Source: Siphonodentalium dalli
Lineage: Eukaryota > Mollusca > Scaphopoda > Gadilida > Siphonodentaliidae
Direction: 5' to 3'
Assembly: GCA_032622095.1 (NCBI GenBank)
Contig: CP136069.1
Location: 153,875,043 to 153,939,042, forward strand
DNA length: 64,000 nucleotides
The notes beneath the pieces are model-generated. The model saw only the letters and a program-made list of their open reading frames with translations, was not told the origin of the DNA and did not search any database. This document shows, in pieces, positions 54,090 through 64,000 of the stretch (position 1 is the stretch's first letter; the number at the start of each line of letters is the position of its first letter). Made by a program: the position numbers and the translations under genes.

Positions 54090-54960
54090 ATAGTGATAGA
54101 CCCTGGTAAAATTTACTGTAAAATTTACCATTGTATCGTTTTTACGATGGTGAGTGTAGCATGCGTTTACTATGGTGTTTTGATCGCATGATAACATTTA
54201 CTGTGCATGTTACCATGGTAAAATATTCCACGCTTTTACCGTGGTATAATATGTATATATAGCATGGTAATGTACCATGGGAGTACCTTACCATGGCAAA
54301 TTACTAGCTTTAAAATTTGAGACAGATTGGAGGTCAATACTGACAGGTGTTAAACTCTTTTTGACTTAGCATTCTTACAATATTCTTGTCCCATTCTGTT
54401 AATGTTTTAGTATGACACCGGGTACAATTGTTTTGCACCGATTAACTAACAAAATATAACTTTTTTTCTCAGAAAGAGAGACAAAAAAATCCTCATCTGC
54501 ATAATGTGCTATTGTGAAATAGAGTAATGGCTCATTGTAGTACCATAGTAAAGTACCACGGTTAAGTACCACGATCTACCTAACCATGGTAAAGCACCAT
54601 AGTAAAGTAACAAAGTACCATTGTAAAACATGGTACTGTGATTTTGAATGAGGCGAGGTAATACCATGCAGTACCATATGGTAGTACTATTGTTTTTTGT
54701 TTTTTTTATAAGGGATGTTTTCTAATTTCCTGGCAAAAGTTATCTAAATTTATTAGCATGTTGTTACGTTATAGCGTAGTCATATAATTACAGCTATGAT
54801 AAATTAGAGAAGGTAGCACACTAGCACCATAGTGGTAGCACGATATACATGTACCATGTTATTTGATAAATGTATCAAGGTAGAATACCATAGTACAATA
54901 TACAATGCAACCGTGGTGCTACTACGAGTACGACAAAAGGACATCTTACACAATTGGTAT
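54090..54960. repeat. Block dense in ACCATGGT-like palindromes
   Basis: Words of the form taccatggta, taccatagta, taccacggt and taccgtggta occur at least 15 times (for example 54208, 54226, 54275, 54290, 54540-54640, 54660-54690, 54830, 54890). They are irregularly spaced in otherwise plain sequence. Confidence 0.7.
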
Positions 54961-55674
54961 TATCACGGTAGTATCAACTGCAACATAATTATATAGTAGA
55001 CAAAATATTCTCGGTCCACGATAGCTTGGGATATATAGGTTGGGTTGCATGATGCTGTTTTTGGACCGGTCCCGCCCCGTTACTCTTTAACAGACTTTAC
55101 GCCCATACTATGGTGGGCGGGAGTTATCTTGCTTGTAAGTCTTCCGATTAGGTAAAATGGACGCTTTGCGTATATGAACATAGAGTGCAGCGCCGCTTGT
55201 AAATGTAAGTGTACGTCTTTTTAATGACAGTCTGTTATATTATATTGTACCTCTTTGGTCAGAGTTTTCCGACTCATATACCTTCAACTTAATATGTCCC
55301 TTTGCAATTGGAATCTTTCAAGAACACACCACCAATCATGCATATGTATAGGAAATCACTTTAATTTTCAAACTGAAAATACTCCGCTGTATTAGTAATA
55401 TGGTCGCGAGTGACACGCAGTAGAGCAACCACAGGATGACAATTATGTGTAGTACCACTACTAATAACGCATTTGTAACCACAGGTTTGGTGTGTTCGGT
55501 ACCCAGTTTTATGAACAGGTGTTTTGGTAGACAGGCAGCTTGACCTTTTATGTTTTCAGCAAACGATTGATAACACAATCTTGCATCCGATCACGTTGCG
55601 TATATATATATAGTCATCATTGTTATTCCTGCTTCGCATTAGCTTTTTTTAACTGCGACATAACGCTAAGAATA
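54961..55674. other. No gene seen
   Basis: No repeat or coding support that I can defend. Confidence 0.35.
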
Positions 55675-55984
55675 ATTTATGTAAAGGTTGTTCCACACCG
55701 GGCGCGAGCGAGCGATTATAACGGCCGTTTTCTAACGTCCGTAGAAGTTCAAAGCGCGCGATTTTTATGTTCACACCGCTAGCGACCGACTCGCTGACCA
55801 CGAGGCGATTATAGCAGTGATTTTATGCTTCGTCGAATTGTCGCTTTGTTGCAAACCAGCGAGATAATTGGACGGCTCTCAAATAGGTGTTTATACGACC
55901 GTTATTTTTCTATTTGATGACGGCACACTGATTTGTCGCCGCGATAATGGAGGACTTTAGCGAGAAGCTAATAATCGAAGTACA

Positions 55985-56100
55985 ACGCATGTGTGTCTGT
56001 ATGGCACATGTGTGTCTGTATGACTGTGTGTCTGTATGGCTGTATGTATGTATGTATGCATATATGCCATGTGTGTCTGTATGACTGTATGTCTCTATTA
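55985..56100. repeat. tgtgtctgtatg microsatellite
   Basis: Imperfect repeats of tgtgtctgtatg(g/a)c and tgtatgtatgtatg inside the GC-rich-ended element. Confidence 0.85.
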
Positions 56101-56349
56101 CCAAATAATTAAACCATTTATTTTTGTTATTTTTCGTGACTGAAATTCCACCTTAGATTACTATATTCAGTTTATTCCTTGTAAAGAACTAAAATCATGG
56201 ACCGTATAATCTGCTCCATTGGCTGGTGAATTATATTTTGGTATAATCAGGGGAAATGATAAAGAATATAACGAGGCTAGTTCATTCCAAAAGACTTTGT
56301 GGTAAACATGAGACAATGCATTCTTCAACTAATAATAATCGCGTATTAC

Positions 56350-57205
56350 CGGGTGGGAGCACTATTATAACTAATGTGTAGAAACGATTACACATCAAAT
56401 GTGTAAACCCGACTAATACACATAGCAATGTGTAGTTTTACATACAAATACATTGACCAAGTGCCGTTCTACACATAATGTGTACATTTTATTACACACA
56501 CTTGTGTAAGAATGTAGATCGTGCGCATTACGTGCCTTCAGTTTCATAGTCTGCTATACATGACGACGATATTGTTTGAGTATATGTTTTGGAATACAAT
56601 TTACTACTGTCTCAATACCCATGTAATTTTGAGTGACGAGAATAAACAAATTGTAGACAAGGAATGTAAGTTCAGAATTCCGATTTGTGAGTATTGTATT
56701 AATGATATATGAGGATATATTTGTTAAAACTTTCATGAAGAATACTGCTCTTACTCTTGTTTATATGATTGTTGTAATACGTTAATACTAATCACGTGCA
56801 ACCACGCCACGGCCATGGTTTGTTCATTTAAAACGAAAACTCACACATGACAGAGCACAATATTACGTACCATTGTACGCCATGAAAGTTTTAACATATA
56901 AATCTCCATTTGCCATGAATACTATATACCCACAGTTCGGAATACTGAACTTTACATTCTTGTCTACGATATATATGTGTAAGAATTTACACAACATGTG
57001 TAAGGCATAGGTGTTGATTTTATGCACACCAGTGTGTATATATGTGTATAAATTGACCCATTTATTGTGTAAAATATGTTTAAGATAAAAAATGAATAAT
57101 GGTTGTGTAGCAGGGCTACACGTTGTTTGTAGAAACCCTACACATTAGTCATAAGTGTGTGGGATAGGGGTATCCCCCGTGCAGCCACCTGTCTCCCCTG
57201 GAATT
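56350..57205. repeat. Inner block rich in atgtgta/tacacat
   Basis: actaatgtgtag at 56372 pairs with ctacacattagt at 57139; between them acacat/atgtgt words recur more than a dozen times in both orientations (56390-56520, 56970-57070). Probably a separate insertion with ends near accgggtgggagc and ctgtctcccctgg. Confidence 0.55.
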
Positions 57206-57370
57206 ATAGCGTACACAAAGAATAATAACCTGACTATCGCGCGCGACAAAGCGTTACAGTCGCTTGCGGTGTGGACATAAAAATCGCGCGCTTTGAACTG
57301 CTACGGACGTTAGAAAACGGCCGTTATAATCGCTCGCTCGCGCCCGGTGTGGAACAACCTTAACATAAAT

Positions 57371-58344
57371 CCACAAATGTCAAGCTGTGTACACTAAATA
57401 CCTTTCCAAAACCTGGGTGCCCGACACACCAAAATGTGGCAACAGTGACCCCTTCAGCACTATCTCCCTAAGAAAATAGCACCGACCCCACCGGGAACCG
57501 TCTATATAGCATGCAGGGATCCCGATGGGAGTCCGGAATCCATATCGGAATAATTTATACTATCATTAGTATTTAGAAAATTTTTTAAAACTATTTTGAA
57601 TCAGTCAATTTCAGAAATATAACAATTATAACGTACATGTATATGAAATTGGTGCGAGATGTGCAATAATTATATAATATCATGTATGTTGCGATTTGTG
57701 AGAGATTACCACACGCAAGCAGGTTCACAATTTTACCATTCGAGCCTATTGGACATTGTTCTCGTCTAGTAATTTCTAACTGATCTCAATAATTATATAT
57801 ATCTAATGGTATGTAAACGTACATATTATTGGCTGTCCAAAGAATTTGTAATGTGTCAGTCACCCATGCTGTCATATGAGGCTGATTCGTCAGACCAACA
57901 ATGCATGTTGCATAAGAAGATACTCCAGATAATGACATTCCTCAAACGCACTGGTGGAAACTTCCACAAGACCAGGACGGTTTAGTTTAATCGGAGTAAC
58001 TGCGCATGCTGTTCAGTCTCATCGGGATCCGCATCATATTCGCCGTTTACCACGTTTCTTTGCCGTCGTCGCTTGTGTAAGGATGGATGGGCTGCGAAGT
58101 GGCGCAGCGGTGACCCGAATGTTTATGGCACAGTATGGCAATTGCTGCACAGTCCATTCCCATGCGGCATATCACTGTTAATACATAACTCAATTAATCT
58201 ACAACAATTGCCATTAACGGTCCCGTCCTCAGATTTTCTTATAATACATGGGAATTGTAATGCAGGGGGAGTCACTCCAAAAACAGAAATCAATTTCCGA
58301 GCGGGTGTATTTAAAGTTTTCTTTAATAAACCTTGTCACTGGTT
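57371..58344. other. No gene seen
   Basis: Two overlapping frames (57954-58181, 58073-58456) lack recognisable content and run into the hairpin repeat; not called. Confidence 0.35.
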
Positions 58345-58500
58345 CGCGGCCATATTGGATCCATCCAGCCCATTCCATTTTTTAGTGCTACAGGTCAAAA
58401 GTGCTGGTGTAGCATTCCAACATGTATACAGGTATGGAGTTTTTGAATATTTATGAACTCCGTATATGGAATGCTACTCCAGAACTTTGTAGTACTAAAA
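58345..58500. repeat. Second copy of the hairpin MITE
   Basis: gccatattggatccatcc, agtgctacaggtcaaaag and ggtatggagtttttgaatat are shared with 50773-50967; tatggaatgctactccagaa closes the hairpin. The right arm is incomplete. Confidence 0.65.
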
Positions 58501-58859
58501 GTACTAAAAATGTCCGTGCCAGTCCGTCTGTGAGTCCATTGTGCCGTCCGGGTTCACCGAGAAAAGGACAGAGTAGAGGTCCCTACTCTTCAAATGGGTA
58601 CAAATTGTTCTTACACTATACAAAGAGTATATTTAATATAGCCTGATGGGGAGGCGGTTGAGACTATACTCAAATTAAGTTTACACATCTGAACATATCA
58701 ACACTTTTTGGAGTATGCAGCGACCACGTGTTGATGTGCTACGTCATTTTCGGTACGTCATTATTTTGACGGTAACGCCATTTTGTCTCAATGCACAGAA
58801 AGGTAAATATTCTTTATCCATTCGAATCATGGAATGTGCATGTAAGTACGGACTGTCAG

Positions 58860-59410
58860 TTGTTCAGATGATAACTTGATCATTATTCAACGTAATTTCT
58901 TGATATTTGGTACGTGGTTCACGTTTGAGAAGACGCAGGCCAAGTTCGAATTTGTTCACACTCCGATGATTTTTGATGGAGTTATGTCCCTTTTTCGACT
59001 TATAAATAGATGTAATCTGGTTGTTCGGATGGTAACTTGACAAATATTCAAGAATTTTGTTTTATATATTTGGTACGTGGTTCACATTTGATAATACGCA
59101 ACCCATGTTCCAATTAGGTCACCCACCACCGTCCGCTGACTTTTGACGGAGTTATGCCCCTTTTTTACTTATAAATCGCTGTTTTGGGGTTATCTGGACG
59201 ATAACATTATCAGTATTCCACAGATTGTCTTGATATTTGTTACGTGGTTCACATTTGAGATGAAGCAGCGCCAGTTTGATTTTGGTCATGGTCCGATGAT
59301 TTTTGACGGTGTTTTGCTCCTTTTTTGACTTGTAAATATTATATTTAGGATTGTCCGGAAGCAATCTTCAATCTCTTGATATTTTGTACGTGTTTCACCT
59401 TTGAAACTCG
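58860..59410. repeat. About 165-bp tandem repeat, 3-4 copies
   Basis: tacgtggttcac(g/a)tttga occurs at 58911, 59073 and 59242, with a variant at 59388; each is followed by gatttttga(t/c)ggagtta(t)g and cttataaat. Belongs to the same style of satellite as the 164-bp arrays but with another unit. Confidence 0.75.
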
Positions 59411-59483
59411 AAATATTCGACAATCTGCGAATTCGCGAATCACTCGATTTTCTATTACTGACAATTGATATACGGGTATTCAG

Positions 59484-59709
59484 GTAGAATGTTTCAAGTT
59501 TCCGACTGCAGTGGAAAGCACGCGAAATCTTATGAATCCTACTAAAGATATATTTATTTCGGACTGGCTAGATCTATGCGATGCTTGCATGGCGTCAACG
59601 CTGCCAAATGCGGGCGTGAACTCATCACAACACTCGATTGCTGATTTAATCAACGCCGAATCAACGGGCACATGTTTAATGGACTTCGAGCGCATTCAGA
59701 CAGCACGAG
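59484..59709 (+). CDS. Unassigned exon
   Basis: Acceptor cgggtattcag, donor gtaatt. Reads VECFKFPTAVESTRNLMN, then DIFISDWLDLCDACMAST and ADLINAESTGTCLMDFER, ending IQTAR plus one base. CpG-containing codons and a balanced composition suggest a true exon. No family recognised and no partner exon found nearby. Confidence 0.4.
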
Positions 59710-59904
59710 GTAATTCGGGATTTGAATCCACGTAGGATGATCCATTTCCAAGATCAAAATCACGTGTCTGGTTACGACAGTATGCACTCGAACGAGACTA
59801 ATCCCATGTCGAAATACTGAACGATTTGGGCATGCATGGATATGCCATCGATCACACAATTCATATTACATGCGAATCAAATATATAGGCCAACGATAGT
59901 CAAA

Positions 59905-60065
59905 ATGCTGTATCGTATTGTATACGATACGTTAGCAGTTCAGCAGTTTGACTAGAGTTCGGCTAAATGACGCGTATACGATACTTTAGCAGTTTGGATA
60001 AAGAGCCGTATACTGTACTTTAGCAGCCCGGCTAAAGTGCCGTACATACGGTACTCTAGCCGCGG
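59905..60065. repeat. About 43-bp repeat, 3-4 diverged copies
   Basis: (g)tatacgatac(t/g)ttagcag, then gtttggct / gcccggct and aaa(t/g) recur at 59929, 59973, 60011 and 60045 with heavy divergence. Confidence 0.65.
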
Positions 60066-61487
60066 CCTATTTATTTATGGAATATGGAACTTCACGATAA
60101 GCTCATAGTCACACGTATATATGGTCAGCTATACTAACATCTAAATATATAATGGATACCACTGACCCATCGTATTCTCGGAAAAATCGGTCACCCTGCA
60201 TGTCTGAAATTTAAACCCGTCCGTTTTTGGGCGACTTATAAACAAGGCAGGGATAATAAAATCAGACTAAATAAATTATAGAAATATGTTTATTATATAT
60301 ACAGACATCGTCTATATTATATATACAGACATCGTCTATATATGTCATATATTTTTCAAGATATGTGGAATTGTAAATAAAAGAAAGACATCGGTTAGAA
60401 ATAAGAAAGTGTTACACATGTACAAGTAAATGTGTACGTTTATGTGTATGTGCAGATGACTTTTGCGTTGGGTTGGTAGCGCTGAGATGGTAATTTTATC
60501 ATCCTCACAGGCGCGAGGTTTGAATAGTTCAACAAATAACGTTATAACCAATCTGCAAAACAGAGCTCAGTCCCCTCGTGACGCTATGTCTGAACGCTGC
60601 CGGCACGTGTATTTTCTTAATTAAATCTAATATTTTTTATTGAAGTGTTTTGCCAGTTACAATTCATTCTGGCTTGATCTAGACCATTTTCAAATGGATA
60701 TGGACAGTTCAGTTTCTCAGAATAATGCCGAATGAATTGTAACCTATAAAAATTTCAAATAAATAAATGCGACATTTCTTCACATTACGTGAAGGTGCGG
60801 GCTGCGGTAAGTCCTGCGTAGGGGACTGAACTCTGCATGGAACTTGCATTATAACATCGTGCAAACGAGCAGCAAGATTTCTTTTCAAACAATTCTTCGT
60901 CAGTGTTTATGTATAAAACATGCCGAACCTAGGCTTCAGTTGACACCGTCTCACTGACGACAAATATGTATTGAAATATACGCACAAAACTGTGTTGTTA
61001 TAATTTAATAAAATCGGAAATTCTACTTCCGTTAATTTGGAACCTATTCTCGGTATTCTGTTTTGGTATTCAGCCGTTTGAGAACAACCGAGAAACGCGG
61101 AATTGAATATACCAAAAATAATTTATCATAAGCTGTTAATTCGCCGAATATACAGTAAATTGGTTGTCTGATTAATCGGTGTCGGTTAGTCTTCCACAAA
61201 GCACAGGTATGCGAAATAGTGTTAGGACATCAAAGCATACGTGTTTGAAATGATGCCAGCCTTGTTAATTTCAATTGACCGACCAATAAATCTGATGAAA
61301 ATGTAAGTTCCTCTATAGTACTGGATGCATGAAAGACAGGTGTTTGTTTCCAAGACATAATTGTTTCTTGCAAATAACTTATATATATAAATGTAAGAAT
61401 ATATTTAGGAAATTAGACGTTTTGAAAAATATAGGGTGTTTAGTATACCTGCATATACACTTAATCTAAACAAGAGCTATGTTTTAA
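60066..61487. other. No gene; small repeats
   Basis: 60295-60345 has tatatacagacatcgtcta twice. 60645-60755 contains gttacaattcattc and its complement gaatgaattgtaac about 60 bases apart. No coding support. Confidence 0.4.
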
Positions 61488-61724
61488 AGGGGGTGCTGTA
61501 CACCGAAACCGGCCATTTATGGGACCATCTCCGTTTATATTCAACACAAGTTTTTTTTACACAACACATAAAGGTCATAAACACATTGTCGTTATAATAA
61601 CCATGTTGTTTGCATTGTTATAGAGCATATGAGTGTATTTTGCACTAATCCATAGCTCAAATTCATTCATTTGTTGCATATATTCTGGTCCCATAAATGA
61701 CCCGATTTATGGTACAGTCCCCCT
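61488..61724. mobile_element. TTAA-flanked MITE with AGGGGG ends
   Basis: TTAA at 61484-61487 and 61725-61728; ends agggggtgctgtac and gtacagtccccct; subterminal catttatgggacc pairs with ggtcccataaatg. Not related in sequence to the five palindromic-core MITEs. Confidence 0.8.
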
Positions 61725-61799
61725 TTAAGTGAACCAGTGAATTGGAAGAATTAATAGTCTCGATGGGCGTTATAAACGTGTGGAGAATGGAACTTTTGA

Positions 61800-62075
61800 T
61801 CACATGATATCGGTCTCTTTCATTTTGTGATAAAGTTCTAGTATTTTTCTGCGAGACTTATTATACCCCAGATAGTCCGTATAGGTGGTGCAGAATTCTA
61901 TGCCACTTCTGTTGACACTGAATAAGATTGACGACACTAGTTCTTCAACAAACTGACACAAACACTGGTTGTTCTTTGTGTGTCGTTCTTGGCTGGATGT
62001 TGGAAGAAGCTGACGTTGGTGATAAAAGCCATACATAGCTGCTACAGCCAGCACAATCAGCTCGGAAAGAGAGTT
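61800..62075 (-). CDS. Last exon of an unassigned gene
   Basis: The acceptor ttcaattgttccag lies at 62076 (minus strand); stop at 61800. Reads NSLSELIVLAVAAMYGFY, then NNQCLCQFVEELVSSILF, CTTYTDYLGYNKSR and ends YHKMKETDIM. 91 residues without interruption and with normal composition, so probably a true terminal exon. Upstream exons would lie to the right, beyond 62.1 kb; not found. Confidence 0.45.
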   Translation of the reverse strand, partial: NSLSELIVLAVAAMYGFYHQRQLLPTSSQERHTKNNQCLCQFVEELVSSILFSVNRSGIEFCTTYTDYLGYNKSRRKILELYHKMKETDIM

Positions 62076-62271
62076 CTGGAACAATTGAAGACATAATTAT
62101 GTTGAGTTTATTTCAGCGGATCAAACTTGTATGACCCATCGGACGAATTTAACAATAAGATTTTTTGTCGAAAAATATAACTACTTTAGTTTTACCACTT
62201 AGCAATCATAAGGTCTGATCTACTAAGACTATGAAATTGGTAGGAACGATGAGTGCGAACTGACTTGTTAA

Positions 62272-62638
62272 CCCTTTACCCAACAAACCGGCCAAAAACG
62301 CCCATATAAAGCTTCAACAGCCTAAAATATCATACAAATATGGATATCATTGGAACCGGTTCGTTGACCACATTGTGATGGTTACAGTTATTCCCTGTGC
62401 CAATGCATTCTCTTATATATGCGAGTCGACCATAGGTCGCCTCGCATATATAAGAGAATGCATTGGCCTAACACTTTTTACCATTTTTTCTTATAATATT
62501 TTCTACATTCTTTGACAATTTGATCATTTTTAATATGTGTTAAGCCAATGCATTCTCTTATATATGCGAGGCGACCTATGGTCGAATCGCATATATAAGA
62601 GAATGCATTGGCACAGGGCCTTTCTGTTGAGTAAAGGG
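62272..62638. mobile_element. TTAA MITE, copy 5
   Basis: TTAA on both sides (62268-62271, 62639-62642). Same ends and two palindromic cores as copies 1 and 2 (CCCTTTACCCAACA; cattctcttatatatgcgag). Shows a 25-base internal deletion compared with copy 1 (after cctaaaatatc). Confidence 0.85.
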
Positions 62639-63084
62639 TTAAGAGTCCGGTGATATTATTTATATTATATATCTAATATGAGGCGATGTAGTTTACGACT
62701 GTGAACTAATATGAAATTGTGAGATGTTGGATTCCCTTGATAGGATTTGTGAAGTGTACATGTAAGACAACTGTTATTTTGTTCGGTTAACTATTAGGAC
62801 AAAAAAAGCCAACCTCAGAAATGGTAACGCGCTCAAGATCATATATTATACTCATGATTGTAATTATAAAATATATTGACCAACTCATAATTCCGTTAAA
62901 ACAACTAATCCTTCAAATTATTACAACTATATACGGCTTATCACTAAGGGTTTCTCATGCATCTCACCAGAATTCCCAACTACACCTTTTACCGGACTCG
63001 GCCTCCGGGAAGCAGTTCGACTTTTAATCTGTCCCAAAAATTCTCATTTCTATAAATAAAAGCCCACGGCCCATGTATACCAAG

Positions 63085-63564
63085 AATCAGCGAAACATTA
63101 TACATGCGGAGCGCGAAATAAGTTACGTTGCGGAAATATCCCACTATTTAAAGGGACGGGAGGCCTTCGTTGTAGGTTATAATGTAGTCAAACAACATTA
63201 CACAAAAGAACCTTATCTTAATATTGTCCAGAATATCGACACAAAGATTATGTTTTGTAAACTAAGAATTAGTAATCATAATTTGGAAATTGAAAAGGGT
63301 CGCCATAAGCAACCAAACGTGTCACTTGATGAAAGAATTTGTGGGAAATGTAACATGGAGGTTGAGAATGAAGAACACTTCCTTATGCGCTGCAACACAT
63401 ATGATACTATGCGTAAACACTTCTATTCTGAGATAGGAATGACGAGTGATAAATTTATTGGATTGAATGATAGCCAAAAATTCCAATACATAATGCAAAA
63501 CAACGAGCCTCATAAATGCAACATAATTTGCAACATGGTCCGGACATTTTTCAAAGAAATGTAA
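63085..63564 (+). pseudogene. Second non-LTR retrotransposon C-terminal remnant
   Basis: Reads FVVGYNVVKQHYTKEPYLNI, then CKLRISNHNLEIEKGRH, CGKCNMEVENEEHFLMRC (Cys90, Cys93, His102, Cys107 in the frame starting at 63073), ending VRTFFKEM. Same family region as 52.2-52.6 kb but a different copy. Still one open frame, although RT is missing. Confidence 0.75.
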
Positions 63565-64000
63565 AATTCTACTGATATAATAATGAAATAGTTACTATAG
63601 TATATATATTATGTTGAATCATTGTTGACATTGTTATATATATATTTGTTATTTTGACATCAGTCTCGTGTGGACGTTTTATGTCATTAAAATATCTATC
63701 ACATACAATTTATCTGGAAATCCTTTTGTAGATGTCTACAGTATACTCGGATATGAACGTCAAAATACTTATAAACTGAAATTTGCTTGCATGGTTTATC
63801 TCCCTTGATAACTCGATAAGACCGCTGCTACCGGCGACATTTTACCCACATGGTACCAATCGAAGATATAATCAGAAAGGTGTCTGGTGCGCTCTGGTAT
63901 AGGGATTGGAATTTTCTGTCCCAAAATAACTGACACAATAATCGAAGTCACATACCCTGTATGTAATTCGTAATGTAATACTTGGAAATTGTGTAATAGA
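63565..64000. other. 3' flank, no gene seen
   Basis: AT-rich; possibly the 3' UTR of the retrotransposon remnant in its first 150 bases. Confidence 0.35.

Larger units (their letters stand above)
55675..57370. mobile_element. 1.7-kb element with about 110-bp GC-rich inverted repeats
   Basis: The left arm (atttatgtaaaggttgttcc, then acaccgggcgcgagcgagcg, gttttctaacgtccgtag, agcgcgcgatttttatgt) is matched by the complement of 57262-57370 with only about four differences. The arms stand out as CpG-rich in AT-rich surroundings. The right junction has TTAA where the left has TAAA, so a TTAA target is possible. No transposase. Confidence 0.8.

Noticed and set aside
57954-58456. Two overlapping frames of 75 and 127 codons
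   Set aside because: They overlap each other in different phases and run into a hairpin repeat; composition is not protein-like.

Overview
The window looks like nuclear DNA of an invertebrate animal, most likely a marine bivalve or another lophotrochozoan. Genes are split by GT-AG introns of up to about 6.4 kb, composition is AT-rich, and most of the sequence is transposon-derived. Several tandem arrays contain the 'gccaataactctg' / 'gccataactctg' sentence and 'cggacggac' tails that I associate with bivalve genomes (memory, not a search). There are no bacterial features. I saw no tRNA, rRNA or CRISPR array.

The one gene I can name with confidence is SNRNP25, the U11/U12 25 kDa protein of the minor spliceosome. 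It lies on the minus strand, 36393 down to 21727, in five coding exons whose phases fit and that give a 159-residue protein. Its introns are packed with mobile elements: a CR1-like retrotransposon inside a CAGGG-ended element, a hAT MITE with a perfect 8-bp duplication, and a three-level nest (Helitron-like in long-TIR element in CAGGG-ended element).

The left part (1-21 kb) holds pieces of a SAP-SWIM-YqaJ nuclease gene family, all on the plus strand. They include a SAP relic (4.5 kb), a SWIM/YqaJ relic (4.95-5.8 kb), YqaJ C-terminal halves, two CxxC-type C-terminal exons (13.3 and 19.6 kb) and an N-terminal exon (20.8 kb). Between 5.8 and 13.3 kb a roughly 2.5-kb segment occurs three times in tandem. 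Each copy carries a 26-bp minisatellite, a two-exon coding piece (intact only in the first copy), a 32-bp repeat and an SGNH-hydrolase-like exon; in two copies that exon runs directly into the YqaJ nuclease motif. Splice phases suggest the real gene jumps over the SGNH segment.

The right part (36-64 kb) is mostly repeats: PIF/Harbinger-type MITEs, 164-bp and 191-bp tandem arrays, a 2.3-kb element with iterated 20-bp ends and an OTU-protease-like exon inside further inverted repeats (44.3-48.2 kb), a perfect 35-bp hairpin, a 40-bp minisatellite, a block dense in ACCATGGT-like palindromes, a 1.7-kb element with long GC-rich inverted repeats, and two non-LTR retrotransposon C-terminal relics. 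Two unassigned but convincing exons sit at 59.5 kb (+) and 61.8 kb (-).

Five TTAA-flanked MITEs (15.4, 19.2, 21.4, 22.1, 62.3 kb) share one palindromic core but have at least three different kinds of ends. All identities and repeat counts are read by eye; nothing was computed.
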